Both the position numbers and the translations under genes were made by a program. DNA of 64,000 nt from Deltaproteobacteria bacterium Ga0077550 (lineage in GTDB: Bacteria; Myxococcota_A; Polyangia; Nannocystales; Nannocystaceae): positions 1 through 64,000 of the forward strand of contig LNFB01000113.1 of assembly GCA_001464385.1 (NCBI GenBank), read 5' to 3'. This document shows, in pieces, positions 8,572 through 16,628 of this stretch; the first letter of the stretch is position 1; each line of letters begins with the position of its first letter. Under the pieces are notes generated by a model that did no database searches, was not told the origin of the DNA, and was given only the letters and a program-made list of their open reading frames with translations.

Positions 8572-9524
8572 TGGACGCGCTGCGCAAGCTCGGTGGGTCA
8601 CCCTCGACGTCCGCGCCCGCGGGCCGCAAGGGCAGCGAGGCCGACGCCGAGGCGCGCAAGGTCGCCGCGCAGTTCGAGACCCTGCTGCTCGGCGAGCTGG
8701 TGAAGGCCATGCGCGCGAGCACGAGTTTCGGGGACGAGGGCAACGACGGCTTCGCCCAGGGCACCTACCGCGAGATGTTCGATCAGTCCCTCGTCGACGC
8801 GGCCGTCGGCGGGCTCGGCATGGGCGACGCGCTCACCCGACAGCTCGGCGGCACCGGCCATGCCCGCGCCGTGAACTCGGGACCGATCACCCCCCTGCCG
8901 CCCGCCGGCCTCGGCGCGGCGATCCCCGAGCAGGACGATCGACCGTGGCGGCCCAACCCCGCCAAGGTCCGCGCGGCCGACGAGCACGCCGCGGTCCTCG
9001 GCACCAGCTTCGACGGCGGCGTGCCGACGCCCGGGCTGTGGCCCGTCGACGGCGGCCGCCAGAGCTCCGAGTACGGCTTCCGCATGCACCCGATCCACAA
9101 CGAGCGCCGCTTCCACGCGGGGCTCGACATCGCCGCCCCCGAGGGCCGCGAGATCCGGGCGGTGCAGCGCGGCACCGTCACCTTCGCGGGTCGGCACCGC
9201 GGGTTCGGCAACATGGTCGAGCTCACGCACCCCGACGGCGTGGTGACGCGCTACGCCCACGCGTCGCGCCTGCACGTGCGCGAGGGCGACACCGTCGACG
9301 TGGGCGAGACGATCGCGGACGTCGGCAGCACCGGGCAGAGCACCGGGCCCCACCTGCACTTCGAGGTGCGCGAGCGGGGGCACACGATCAACCCGCAGAC
9401 CTACCTCGAGCGCCTGCGCGACGCCGCGGTGGCCGAGGATGGGCCGCGTCCCCGGACCGGCGTGGCCGCGACCGCCCCTGCGACCGGCGACGACGCGGGC
9501 TTGGCACGGGTTGTGAAACGTTGA
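8571..9524 (+). CDS. flgJ: FlgJ-type rod protein fused to an M23 peptidase domain
   Basis: This 317-aa protein combines two domains. Residues about 20-95 (KVAAQFETLLLGELVKAMRAS, YREMFDQSLVDAAVGGLGMGDALTRQL) are the FlgJ rod-binding domain. A Pro-rich linker follows, then residues about 155-290 form an M23 (lysostaphin-type) peptidase with SSEYGFRMHPI, HAGLDIAAPEG and HLHFEVRERG, that is the HxxxD and HxH zinc ligands. Enteric FlgJ instead carries a glucosaminidase domain, so here the rod would pass the wall by cutting peptide crosslinks. The start ATG 8571 overlaps the flgI stop. A disordered tail of about 35 residues ends the protein. Confidence 0.9.
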   Translation: MDALRKLGGSPSTSAPAGRKGSEADAEARKVAAQFETLLLGELVKAMRASTSFGDEGNDGFAQGTYREMFDQSLVDAAVGGLGMGDALTRQLGGTGHARAVNSGPITPLPPAGLGAAIPEQDDRPWRPNPAKVRAADEHAAVLGTSFDGGVPTPGLWPVDGGRQSSEYGFRMHPIHNERRFHAGLDIAAPEGREIRAVQRGTVTFAGRHRGFGNMVELTHPDGVVTRYAHASRLHVREGDTVDVGETIADVGSTGQSTGPHLHFEVRERGHTINPQTYLERLRDAAVAEDGPRPRTGVAATAPATGDDAGLARVVKR

Positions 9525-9560
9525 CGGTCGAGGCGCGCCGCGACGGCGTGACGAGACCGA

Positions 9561-9947
9561 ATGAGCCAGGATCCCGACACCCTGATCGACACGATGGAGC
9601 AGCTGCTCGCGCTGCTCGTCGACGAGGACCAGGCGCTGCGCGCCTTCGACGTGGCCGCGATCGCCGAAGCGGCGGATCGCAAGACCGCGTTCGAGGAGAC
9701 CATGCGGGCGTCGCTCGACCCCGGCGCGCTCGCCCCGGGCTGGACCGCCGCGCAGCGCGATCGCCTGCGCGCGCTCCGAGCCCAGGTGGGCAACCAGGCC
9801 CGCGCCAACCTGCGGCGCCTCGGCACCTCCCTCACGACCGTACGTAGCCTCCTCGACCACGTCACCGGGGCAACGCGCGCCGGCTACGGGCCGGGCCGAG
9901 CGGTGGGCACGGACGTCCGGCCCGTGCTCGCCTCCGAGATCGGGTAG
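9561..9947 (+). CDS. flgN: FlgN-like flagellar export chaperone
   Basis: The 128-aa, mostly helical protein lies 2 bp before flgK, where flgN normally sits. FlgN chaperones the hook-filament junction proteins FlgK and FlgL to the export gate. The N-terminal heptad pattern (LIDTMEQLLALLVDEDQALRAFD, AADRKTAFEE) resembles the FlgN family; sequence identity in this family is always low, so the assignment rests on length, helical character and position. The start is ATG 9561, 36 bp after flgJ. Confidence 0.75.
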   Translation: MSQDPDTLIDTMEQLLALLVDEDQALRAFDVAAIAEAADRKTAFEETMRASLDPGALAPGWTAAQRDRLRALRAQVGNQARANLRRLGTSLTTVRSLLDHVTGATRAGYGPGRAVGTDVRPVLASEIG

Positions 9948-9949
9948 CC

Positions 9950-11326
9950 ATGACCACCCTCGGCGGACTGCTGCAGATCGGTCGGAGCAGCCTGGTCACC
10001 CACCAGGCCGCCATCGGCATCGTCTCGGGCAACACCGCGAACGCCGACACCCCCGGGTTCGCGCGCCGCGAGGTGTCGATGCAGTCGCTGCCCGGTGCCG
10101 GCGTCGGCATCGCGGCGGTGATGCGCCGCTCCGCCAGCTTCGTCGAGCAGCGCGTGCTGATGTCCAGCGCGCGCTTCGGGGCCCACAACGCCAAGGCCGA
10201 GGGCACGTCCGCGATCGAGAACACCTTCGTCGAGGGCAGCTCGAGCATCGGCGCGCGCATCGACGCGATGTTCGCCTCGATGCGCACCCTGTCGACCAAC
10301 CCCGGCGACCTGCAGCTGCGCGCCGACGTCATCGCGCGGGGCCAGGCCGTGACCGCATCGTTCTCCTCGGCGGCCGCCGCCATCGAGCGCGAGCAGGCCA
10401 GCGCCGACGCGGCGATCCGCGTCGAGGTCCAGCGCGTCAACCAGCTGACGGCGGCGATCGCCCGCGCCAACTCGAGCGTCATGGCCGAGGCGCCGAACTC
10501 CCCCGCCGCCGCCGAGGCCCTCGACCAACGGGAGCGCCTCGTCCACGAGCTCGCGGGCCTGCTCGAGATCAAGACCCTCGCCGCGGACGACGGATCCCTG
10601 ACGGTGCTGCTGCAGGGCGGCGCCGCGCTGGTCCAGTCGGCGACGTCCGCGAGCCTGCGCACCACGCCCGACGCAGCGCTGGGCGGCCGCAGCCGCGTCG
10701 ACCTCGTCGACTCGTCGGGGGCGGCGCTCGACGTCACCGACACCCTGCGCGGCGGCACGATCGGCGGCCGCCTCGAGCTGCGCGACGAGATCCTCGCCGA
10801 CGCCGGCGCCTCGCTCGACAACCTCGCCTACGACTTCGCCACCGCGTTCAACGCCGTCCACGCCGCGGGGTTCGGCAGCGACGGCGGCACCGGTCGCAAC
10901 TTCTTCGCCACGCCCGCCGCGGTGACCGGCGCCGCCGACAGCCTCGCCCTCGAGACCGGCCTCGCGGACAACCCCGCCTGGCTGGCCACGGCCGGCAGCG
11001 CGGCGACGTCGATCGGCGGCAACGAGAACCTCCTGGGACTCATCGCCCTCGCCGACGCCCCGATCGCCCTGGGCGGGACCGCGACCGCCGGTCAGGCGGT
11101 CGCGTCGATCGTCGCGGACATCGGCCGCGCGGCGCGTTCCGAGAGCGACGCCGCCGCCGACGCGAGCATGCAGCTCGAGCAGAACAAGGCGCTGTACCAG
11201 TCCGAGACCGGGGTGTCGATCGACGAGGAGCTCATCGATCTCACCCGGTTCGAGCGCGCCTATCAGGCCGGCGCACGGATCATCGAGACGGTCGATCGAA
11301 TGTTCGAGGCGGTGCTGGCGATATGA
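9950..11326 (+). CDS. flgK: Hook-filament junction protein FlgK (HAP1)
   Basis: FlgK is the first of two junction proteins between hook and filament. The 458-aa protein opens with the axial-protein helix (GGLLQIGRSSLVTHQAAIGIVSGNTANADTPGFARREV) and ends with the matching C-terminal helix (YQSETGVSIDEELIDLTRFERAYQAGARIIETVDRMFEAVL). The middle has the FlgK-specific stretch ALDQRERLVHELAGLLEIKTLAADDGSLTVLLQGG. It is at the short end for FlgK. Its stop overlaps the flgL start (ATGA). Confidence 0.93.
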   Translation: MTTLGGLLQIGRSSLVTHQAAIGIVSGNTANADTPGFARREVSMQSLPGAGVGIAAVMRRSASFVEQRVLMSSARFGAHNAKAEGTSAIENTFVEGSSSIGARIDAMFASMRTLSTNPGDLQLRADVIARGQAVTASFSSAAAAIEREQASADAAIRVEVQRVNQLTAAIARANSSVMAEAPNSPAAAEALDQRERLVHELAGLLEIKTLAADDGSLTVLLQGGAALVQSATSASLRTTPDAALGGRSRVDLVDSSGAALDVTDTLRGGTIGGRLELRDEILADAGASLDNLAYDFATAFNAVHAAGFGSDGGTGRNFFATPAAVTGAADSLALETGLADNPAWLATAGSAATSIGGNENLLGLIALADAPIALGGTATAGQAVASIVADIGRAARSESDAAADASMQLEQNKALYQSETGVSIDEELIDLTRFERAYQAGARIIETVDRMFEAVLAI

Positions 11327-12225
11327 TCCGCGTGACCCAATCCCGACAGGCCGGGCTCGCGCTGCAGGCCGTCGCCTCGGCGCGCGTGCGGCTGCAGCAG
11401 GCACAGACGGTCGCGATGAGCGGCCAGCGCGTCGCCAAGCCCTCCGACGATCCCGCCGCCGCCGCGCGCAGCCGCCTGCTCGGCGAGCTCGAGGCCCGCG
11501 CCGAGTCCCACCGCACCACCGCGCAGTACGGCCGCTCGCGGCTCGAGACCGCCGATCAAGCGCTGTCGGAGGCCGGCAACGTGCTCGTGCGCGCGCGCCA
11601 GCTCGCCACGGCGATGGCCAACGGCACCATGTCGGCGGCCGAGCGCACCGCGGCGGCCACCGAGATCGGCCAGCTCCGCCGCGCGATGGTCGACCTCGTG
11701 AACACGCAGCACGGCGACGAGTACGTCTTCGCCCACGTCGACACCCGCTCTCCGCCCTACGACGAAGGCGCGGGGTTCACCTACGACGTCGACACCTACG
11801 CCGACGTGCGCGAGGCCGAGGTCGGTCCCACGCAGCGCGTCGAGATCGGCGCGTCGGGCAGCGATGCCTTCGCCCAGCGGGCCGCGACCCCGGGCAGCGT
11901 CGACGTGATCGCCGTGCTCGCGCAGCTCGAGGCCAACCTCAACGCCAACGACATCGCCGGCATCCAGTCGGACATCGACCAGGTGCGGACCGCCTTCGAG
12001 CAGGTCCTCGGCGAGCGCACGCGCACCGGCGTCCGCATGGAGCAGCTGCAGCGCGCCGACGAGTCCGCCGCGCAGACGCAGGGCGTGTACACCCGACTTC
12101 GCTCGGACCTCGTGGACGCCGACGCAGCCGAGGCGTTCTCGCGGCTGTCCTTGGCGGAGAACACCATGCAGGCCGCGGTCACCGTGGCGGCGCGCGTCCT
12201 GGGCCCGAGCCTCTTGGATACCTGA
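11323..12225 (+). CDS. flgL: Hook-filament junction protein FlgL (HAP3)
   Basis: The 300-aa protein is flagellin-like at both ends and completes the hook-filament junction. N-terminal motifs include MSGQRVAKPSDDPAAAARSRLL and ETADQALSEAGNVLVRARQLATAMANG; the C-terminus (DAAEAFSRLSLAENTMQAAVTVAARVLGPSLLD) matches FlgL. Position after flgK and the overlapping ATGA junction support the call. After its stop there are about 200 bp before csrA, holding the sigma-28-like promoter. Confidence 0.92.
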   Translation: MIRVTQSRQAGLALQAVASARVRLQQAQTVAMSGQRVAKPSDDPAAAARSRLLGELEARAESHRTTAQYGRSRLETADQALSEAGNVLVRARQLATAMANGTMSAAERTAAATEIGQLRRAMVDLVNTQHGDEYVFAHVDTRSPPYDEGAGFTYDVDTYADVREAEVGPTQRVEIGASGSDAFAQRAATPGSVDVIAVLAQLEANLNANDIAGIQSDIDQVRTAFEQVLGERTRTGVRMEQLQRADESAAQTQGVYTRLRSDLVDADAAEAFSRLSLAENTMQAAVTVAARVLGPSLLDT

Positions 12226-12350
12226 CGTCGGAGCAAGAAAACCCCGCATTCCCACCGCGCCCACACCCCGCGGACGCTCGGCGACGAACGTTCGGCCAGC
12301 CCCGGCGGTAGATCCGCAAATTCCCGCTGCACGCCCGAGGAAAATGATGA

Positions 12351-12377
12351 TAAGCACCCCTACAGCGACGCCGACCA
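12351..12377 (+). promoter_or_regulatory. Sigma-28 (FliA) type promoter before csrA-fliW
   Basis: TAAG at 12351-12354, exactly 15 nt, then GCCGACCA at 12370-12377. The FliA consensus is TAAAGTTT-N11-GCCGATAA, so TAA and GCCGA match at the correct spacing. It lies in a locally AT-richer stretch, about 55 nt upstream of the csrA GTG, in a cluster that also encodes FliA. Confidence 0.6.
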
Positions 12378-12431
12378 TGACGAAACGAGAGGTCTCGACT
12401 CGGTCCGGCCCGACACGCCAAGGAGGCGAGG

Positions 12432-12698
12432 GTGCTGACGCTCACCAGGAAGATCGGACAGAAGATTCTGATCGGCAGCGGGATCGAGATCGTGGTGCGG
12501 GAGATCCGGGGCCGACAGGTGCGCCTGGGGATCACCGCGCCGCTGGGCCTGCCGGTGTATCGGGAGGAGCTGTACCAGCAGATCGCGGACGAGAACGCCC
12601 GGGCGATGACCGAGCTCAGCCTCGATCGGCTGGAGAGCCTGCCCGAACCATCAAGTCCACGCGGTTCGGGGAGTTCGACGCCCCCGCGGATCGGCTGA
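12432..12698 (+). CDS. csrA: Translational regulator CsrA, apparently extended by read-through
   Basis: CsrA binds GGA motifs in mRNA leaders and represses translation; in flagellated bacteria with FliW it controls flagellin synthesis. The core (LTLTRKIGQKILIGSGIEIVV, GRQVRLGITAP, PVYREELYQQI) is complete in residues 1-60. The start GTG 12432 has a perfect AGGAGG 5 nt upstream. As read, the protein is 88 aa because the frame runs 48 bp into fliW and adds a Ser/Pro/Gly tail. If base 12652 were G, a TGA at 12651 would end CsrA at 73 aa, a normal length, and create the fliW ATG. Confidence 0.93.
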   Translation: MLTLTRKIGQKILIGSGIEIVVREIRGRQVRLGITAPLGLPVYREELYQQIADENARAMTELSLDRLESLPEPSSPRGSGSSTPPRIG

Positions 12699-13066
12699 TC
12701 CAGTTCCCGCTGGGCATCCCGGGCTTCCCGGACGCCAAGAGCTTCGTGCTCATCGACCACCGGCCGGGCTCGGTCTTCCGCTGGCTGCAGGCCGTCGAGG
12801 TGCCGGCGCTCGCGTTCGTCGTCATCGACCCGGTCGCGTTCCTCCCCGACTACCCGGTCGAGCAGGTCCGCCGCGCGATCGCGTTCTGCGAGCTCGAGGA
12901 CGACGAGGAAATCGCCGTGCTCGCCATCTGCTCGGTGCCGCCGCCGCCCGACGAGCCCACGGCCAACTTCTTGGCGCCCCTCGGGATCGGGCTGCGCTCG
13001 CGGCGGGGCGCGCAGATCGTCCTGCACGACTGCGGCTTCGACACGCGCATGCCGTTCCTGCGCTAG
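12650..13066 (+). CDS. fliW: Flagellar assembly factor FliW, with ATC at the expected start position
   Basis: FliW is the protein antagonist of CsrA and a flagellin-binding partner. The 138-residue frame matches the family from its first residues (KSTRFGEFDAPADRLIQFPLGIPGF, ALAFVVIDP, LAPLGIGLRSRRGAQIVL). The codon just before KSTRFG is ATC at 12650-12652. No ATG, GTG or TTG lies in frame between the start of csrA and this point; the nearest in-frame ATGs are at 12344 and just after, upstream of csrA. Either fliW uses the rare ATC start, or base 12652 is a mutation or sequence error for an ATGA overlap with csrA. It is co-transcribed with csrA. Confidence 0.88.
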   Translation: MKSTRFGEFDAPADRLIQFPLGIPGFPDAKSFVLIDHRPGSVFRWLQAVEVPALAFVVIDPVAFLPDYPVEQVRRAIAFCELEDDEEIAVLAICSVPPPPDEPTANFLAPLGIGLRSRRGAQIVLHDCGFDTRMPFLR

Positions 13067-13067
13067 C

Positions 13068-13099
13068 GCTCCGGGCGCGTCAGGGACCTGACGCGGAGC
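13068..13099 (+). terminator. Hairpin after fliW
   Basis: A two-part stem begins 2 nt after the fliW stop: GCTCC (13068-13072) with GGAGC (13095-13099), and GCGTCAG (13077-13083) with CTGACGC (13088-13094) closing a GGAC loop. No T run follows, so factor-independent termination is uncertain. Note that the loop contains GGA, the core of CsrA sites. Confidence 0.5.
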
Positions 13100-13130
13100 C
13101 TCGGCCTCCGCCTTGCACTGATGTCCGGGC

Positions 13131-15080
13131 GTGAGCCCGACCGCCGCCCTCGCCCAGCTCCTCGCCGACGATCCCGACGGCCTCGAGCGCCTGCAGGCGC
13201 TCGGTGCCCCGCGCCACGCGACCACCGTCGACACCCCCCACGGGCCGATCGTCGCCGTCGACGGGCGCAAGCTCCACAGCGGCCGCGATCCGGTGAACGA
13301 GGCGCGGCGGTTCGTCCGCGAGCTGGACCTCGCCGACGCCAACGTCGTCGTGCTCTTCGGCTTCGGCAGCGGCCACGTCGTGCGGGCGATCGCGGCGCGC
13401 TGCACCGCCGACATCCTCGTGTTCGAGCCGGACCTCGAGGTCCTCGCGGTCGGCGTCGGACACGGCCGGGTGGACCCGCGCACGCGCGTCGTGACGACGC
13501 CGTCGCGCCTCGGAGAGGTCCTCTACGCCCGCCTGCGGGGCTCCGATCGCGGCCTGCTGGCGACCTGGACGCCCTCGGTCCGCACCGCGCCCACGCTGTA
13601 CGACGCCGCGAAGCGGGCCGCGGCCCAGGCGGTCGATCGCGCGTCGCTGCGCCATCGCACCGCGCGGATCCGCGGACCGGGCTGGCTGCGTCACTACCTC
13701 GAGAACCTCCCCGGCCTCGCCGCCGAGCCGGGCCTCGCGTCGCTCGAGCACGGGCTGCGCGGCGTGCCGGCGATCATCGTCGCCGCGGGCCCGAGCCTCG
13801 ACGACAACCTCGAGGATCTGCGCCGCGCCGCGGGCTCGGCGTTCATCCTCGCGGTCAACACCGCGGCGACGGCCCTCGGCCGCGCCGGCATCCGTCCCTC
13901 CGCCGTCGTGGCGATCGAGTCGCTCGACGTCAGCTCGCAGCTCGCCGCGCTGCCGTTCCTCCGCGAGGTGCCGGCGTTCCTCGAGCTCACCGGCCACCCC
14001 GAGCTGTGGAAGCTGCCGTTTGCGCGGCGCCTCCCCATCTCCGTCGACACCAACGCCTGCTCGGTGTTCTCCGCCCAGGTCGATCCGAAGCACCACCTGT
14101 CAGCGGGGTTCTGCGTCGCGAACGCGGCGGTCGCCATCGCGTACGCCCTGGGCTGCGACCCGATCGTGCTGGTGGGCTCCGACCTCGCCTACAAGGACGA
14201 GCGCGTCTACGCCAGCGGCACCGCGTTCGCGGACATGCGCGCGACGGTCGGCGCCGACGGCAACGCGGCGCTCACCGGGCTGGCGGGCAAGCGCGCGATC
14301 GAGGGCGCCTCGCGGGCCGCGAGCGGCGGCGTGCACATGCCCGACGTCGCGCGGACCATGACGGCGCCGGGCTGGGGCGGCGGGCCGAGCGTCACCACCA
14401 CCCGCGACTTCACGATGTTCCGCGACTGGTACACCTCGGCGGCCAAGACCCTGCGCGCCGCGGGCGTGCGGGCGATCAACGCCACCGAGGGCGGCCTGCA
14501 CATCGACGGCTGGGACGACATGCCGCTTCGTGCCGCCGTGCCCCCGGCCGACGGTGTCACCCCCGGCGACGACGCCCCGATGCGGGCCCGCGTCGAGGCG
14601 CTGCTCGCCCGCCCACCGTCGTCGGCGACGCGGATCGCCGCGCTGCTCGACGCCGAGCGCAGTCAGGCGCTGACGATCGTCGAGCTCGCACGCGAGGCCC
14701 ACCGTCAGATCGCCGACGACCCCGACGGCGACTTGGCGCTCGACGACGCCGCGGCCACGCGGCTCGCCGAGATCAACCGCGAGGCCGGCACACGCCTCAA
14801 GTCCTCGCCGCTGTGCGCAGAGGCTGTGTTCGCGCCGATCGAGGACCTCCGCGCCCGCGGCCGCGTCACGACCTACGGCTTCTATGCCGCGCTCGTCGAG
14901 CCGCTGTGCGAGCTCGCTTCGCAGTTGGCACGCACCTCGCAGAGAGTCCTTGCAACCGCCGAGTGCGTCGCCGCGAGCGTCGACGCCGAAGATGTCTCCC
15001 GGGCTGTCACCCTCCCCTGCTCGCCTCCCCCGACGTCCAGCCCACCGGTCCTCCCTCCCGTGTCGCAACGCGTGGCCTAG
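13131..15080 (+). CDS. Maf-type (DUF115) flagellin glycosyltransferase
   Basis: This 649-aa protein belongs to the motility accessory factor family (DUF115/MAF_flag10), which transfers nonulosonic acid-type sugars to flagellin. Key stretches are PAIIVAAGPSLDDNLEDL near residue 215, ILAVNTAATALGRAGIRPSAVVAIES, a central FCVANAAVAIAYALGCDPIVLVGSDLAY and a C-terminal helical region. The N-terminal 180 residues hold a FGFGSGHVVRAI nucleotide-binding-like segment. The start is GTG 13131. The position between fliW and the first flagellin is the usual one for maf genes. The sugar donor cannot be told from the sequence, and no nonulosonate synthesis genes are in the window. Confidence 0.85.
   Translation: MSPTAALAQLLADDPDGLERLQALGAPRHATTVDTPHGPIVAVDGRKLHSGRDPVNEARRFVRELDLADANVVVLFGFGSGHVVRAIAARCTADILVFEPDLEVLAVGVGHGRVDPRTRVVTTPSRLGEVLYARLRGSDRGLLATWTPSVRTAPTLYDAAKRAAAQAVDRASLRHRTARIRGPGWLRHYLENLPGLAAEPGLASLEHGLRGVPAIIVAAGPSLDDNLEDLRRAAGSAFILAVNTAATALGRAGIRPSAVVAIESLDVSSQLAALPFLREVPAFLELTGHPELWKLPFARRLPISVDTNACSVFSAQVDPKHHLSAGFCVANAAVAIAYALGCDPIVLVGSDLAYKDERVYASGTAFADMRATVGADGNAALTGLAGKRAIEGASRAASGGVHMPDVARTMTAPGWGGGPSVTTTRDFTMFRDWYTSAAKTLRAAGVRAINATEGGLHIDGWDDMPLRAAVPPADGVTPGDDAPMRARVEALLARPPSSATRIAALLDAERSQALTIVELAREAHRQIADDPDGDLALDDAAATRLAEINREAGTRLKSSPLCAEAVFAPIEDLRARGRVTTYGFYAALVEPLCELASQLARTSQRVLATAECVAASVDAEDVSRAVTLPCSPPPTSSPPVLPPVSQRVA
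14925..14941 (+). promoter_or_regulatory. Possible sigma-54 promoter upstream of flagellin 1
   Basis: TTGGCACG-CACC-TCGCA has the GG and GC dinucleotides exactly 10 nt apart, as in the -24/-12 consensus TTGGCACG-N4-TTGCA. It lies inside the end of the maf gene, about 210 nt upstream of the flagellin start. One such match can arise by chance in GC-rich DNA and no sigma-54 activator gene is in the window. Confidence 0.3.
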
Positions 15081-15149
15081 CCCTCGCTCGGACACACCGC
15101 GCACCAACCGTTTCTCGCCCGCACGCCGGGCCCATCGAGGTCAGTCACC

Positions 15150-15989
15150 ATGGGGATTTCTCTTCGCACCAACATCGCGGCACTCGAGGCGAACACCGCT
15201 CTCAGCAGCACCAACGAGCGCCTCAACGCCAACATGATGCGGCTGTCGTCGGGGCAGCGGATCAACCGCGCCGGTGACGACGCCGCGGGCCTCGCGATCA
15301 GCGAGCGCTTCAAGGCGGCGACGGTGTCGCTCGATCAGGCCAAGCGCAACGCCAACGACGGCGTCTCGCTGATCCAGACCGCCGAGGGCGCGCTGTCCGA
15401 GGTCTCGTCGATCCTCATCCGCATGCGCGAGCTCGCGATGCAGGCGTCGACCGACACGGTGTCGACCGGTCAGCGCGGGTTCATCCAGAACGAGTTCGAC
15501 CAGCTCCGCTCGGAAATCGGGCGCATCGGCGGCACGTCGAACTTCAACGACCTCCAGCTCCTCACCGGTCAGTTCGCCGGTGCCGCCAACGCGCTGACCT
15601 TTCAGGTCGACCTGAGCGGCGACCCGGCCCAGCAGATCCAGGTCGCGATCGCGACGGTCTCGCCCTCGGCGCTCGGCATCGAGCTCGTGGCGCTCACGCT
15701 CACGGGCACGGCCCAGGCGTCGCTGTCGATCCTCGACACCGCGATCCAGGGCCTGTCGGCCCAGCGCGCCACCCTCGGCGCGGCGCAGAACCGCCTCGAG
15801 ACCGCGATCAACAACATCTCCACCCAGTTCAACAACCTCAGCGCCGCCAACTCGCGAATCCGCGACGTCGACGTCGCCGAGGAGACCGCCGCCCTAGCCC
15901 GTCACCGCATCCTCATGCAATCGGGGGTATCCGTCCTCGCGCAGGCGAATCAGATCCCTCAGCTCGCACTCCAACTCCTGCAGGGCTAG
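15150..15989 (+). CDS. fliC: Flagellin 1 (divergent paralogue)
   Basis: A 279-aa flagellin, the filament subunit. The N-terminal D0/D1 region is canonical (GISLRTNIAALEANTALSSTNERLNANMMRLSSGQRINRAGDDAAGLAISERF) and so is the C-terminus (AANSRIRDVDVAEETAALARHRILMQSGVSVLAQANQIPQLALQLLQG). The variable D2/D3 domains are essentially absent, as in other minimal flagellins. It differs from the next three copies in the central region and lacks their conserved double-hairpin leader; its ribosome site is GAGGT about 10 nt before the ATG. It may form a separate filament section, which is inference. Confidence 0.95.
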   Translation: MGISLRTNIAALEANTALSSTNERLNANMMRLSSGQRINRAGDDAAGLAISERFKAATVSLDQAKRNANDGVSLIQTAEGALSEVSSILIRMRELAMQASTDTVSTGQRGFIQNEFDQLRSEIGRIGGTSNFNDLQLLTGQFAGAANALTFQVDLSGDPAQQIQVAIATVSPSALGIELVALTLTGTAQASLSILDTAIQGLSAQRATLGAAQNRLETAINNISTQFNNLSAANSRIRDVDVAEETAALARHRILMQSGVSVLAQANQIPQLALQLLQG

Positions 15990-16008
15990 TTCGGCAAACT
16001 CGACCCCG

Positions 16009-16034
16009 GCGGGGGGCCATGGCCGGCCCCCCGC
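16009..16034 (+). terminator. Strong hairpin after flagellin 1
   Basis: A perfect 10-bp GC stem, GCGGGGGGCC (16009-16018) with GGCCCCCCGC (16025-16034), and a 6-nt loop, 20 nt after the stop. No T run follows directly; it may stabilise the mRNA 3' end or work together with the terminator at 16087. Confidence 0.55.
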
Positions 16035-16086
16035 GTTCTACCTTCCCATCGCGTCCGTCCTCCTCCCCATCCTCCGGCCAGACTCG

Positions 16087-16120
16087 AACCGCCTCCGATT
16101 TCCTCGGGGGCGGTTTTTTT
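16087..16120 (+). terminator. Rho-independent terminator downstream of flagellin 1
   Basis: A 12-bp stem with one G-U pair, 16087-16098 with 16104-16115 (outer AACCGCC/GGCGGTT), 5-nt loop, followed by a seven-base T run that overlaps the stem end (16114-16120). This is the clearest intrinsic terminator in the window. It ends the flagellin 1 transcript about 100 nt after the stop codon. Confidence 0.85.
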
Positions 16121-16255
16121 CTTCACGCCTCCTCAAGACCGGAGCCGACCCGTCGATGGGGTGCTTGTCGAGGCCTGAGTTCGCACGATGCGACCGGGCC
16201 GAAGACACGGGCACGCACGAACGCGCGCTCGGACCACCCGTCCACGGAGGACACC

Positions 16256-16366
16256 ATGACCCGCTTCTCTCGCGATCCGATGATCGCCCGTCTCGCTCGA
16301 AGAACCCCGATTCGCGCCGCACGTCCCGTCGCTACCTGCCCGCACCTGCGGCCCGGTCAGCGATGA
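16256..16366 (+). CDS. Possible 36-aa small ORF between flagellins 1 and 2
   Basis: ATG 16256 is preceded by GGAGGACACC, one of the best ribosome sites in the region, and a short distance upstream by GGGCACGCACGAACGC, which resembles the start of the flagellin leader element. The predicted 36-residue peptide is Arg-rich and ends at TGA 16366. No family is recognised. It could be a real small peptide, or the decayed start of a lost flagellin gene with its leader. The rest of 16121-16628 shows no convincing gene. Confidence 0.3.
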   Translation: MTRFSRDPMIARLARRTPIRAARPVATCPHLRPGQR

Positions 16367-16628
16367 TGGGCGAGCGACGCGTCGTCGTCGTTCTCGCGAA
16401 CTGACCGCCTCGCGCGCCGTGCATCGGCGCCGGTCCGTCCGTGGCACCGCGCTCCGGCGCCGCGCTCGGGCCGAACTGCGCTCCGGGACACCGCGCCCGG
16501 TCCGCCCGCGCCGCCCCTTCGGCGGCGCCACCGTCCTCCCGCCGCACTCATCCGCGGCGTGCCGCGTCGCCATGGTGGTGACGCGGAACCCGTCCCAACA
16601 ACCCACGTCCACCGATCCGTACCTCTTC

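Noticed and set aside
9501-9520. Sigma-54-like TTGGCACGGGTTGTGA at the end of flgJ
   Set aside because: The -12 element lacks the GC at the required 10-nt distance from GG.
16019-16560. Several overlapping reading frames of 70-175 codons between flagellins 1 and 2
   Set aside because: No homology, no ribosome sites apart from the 36-codon frame at 16256, and they run through terminator hairpins.
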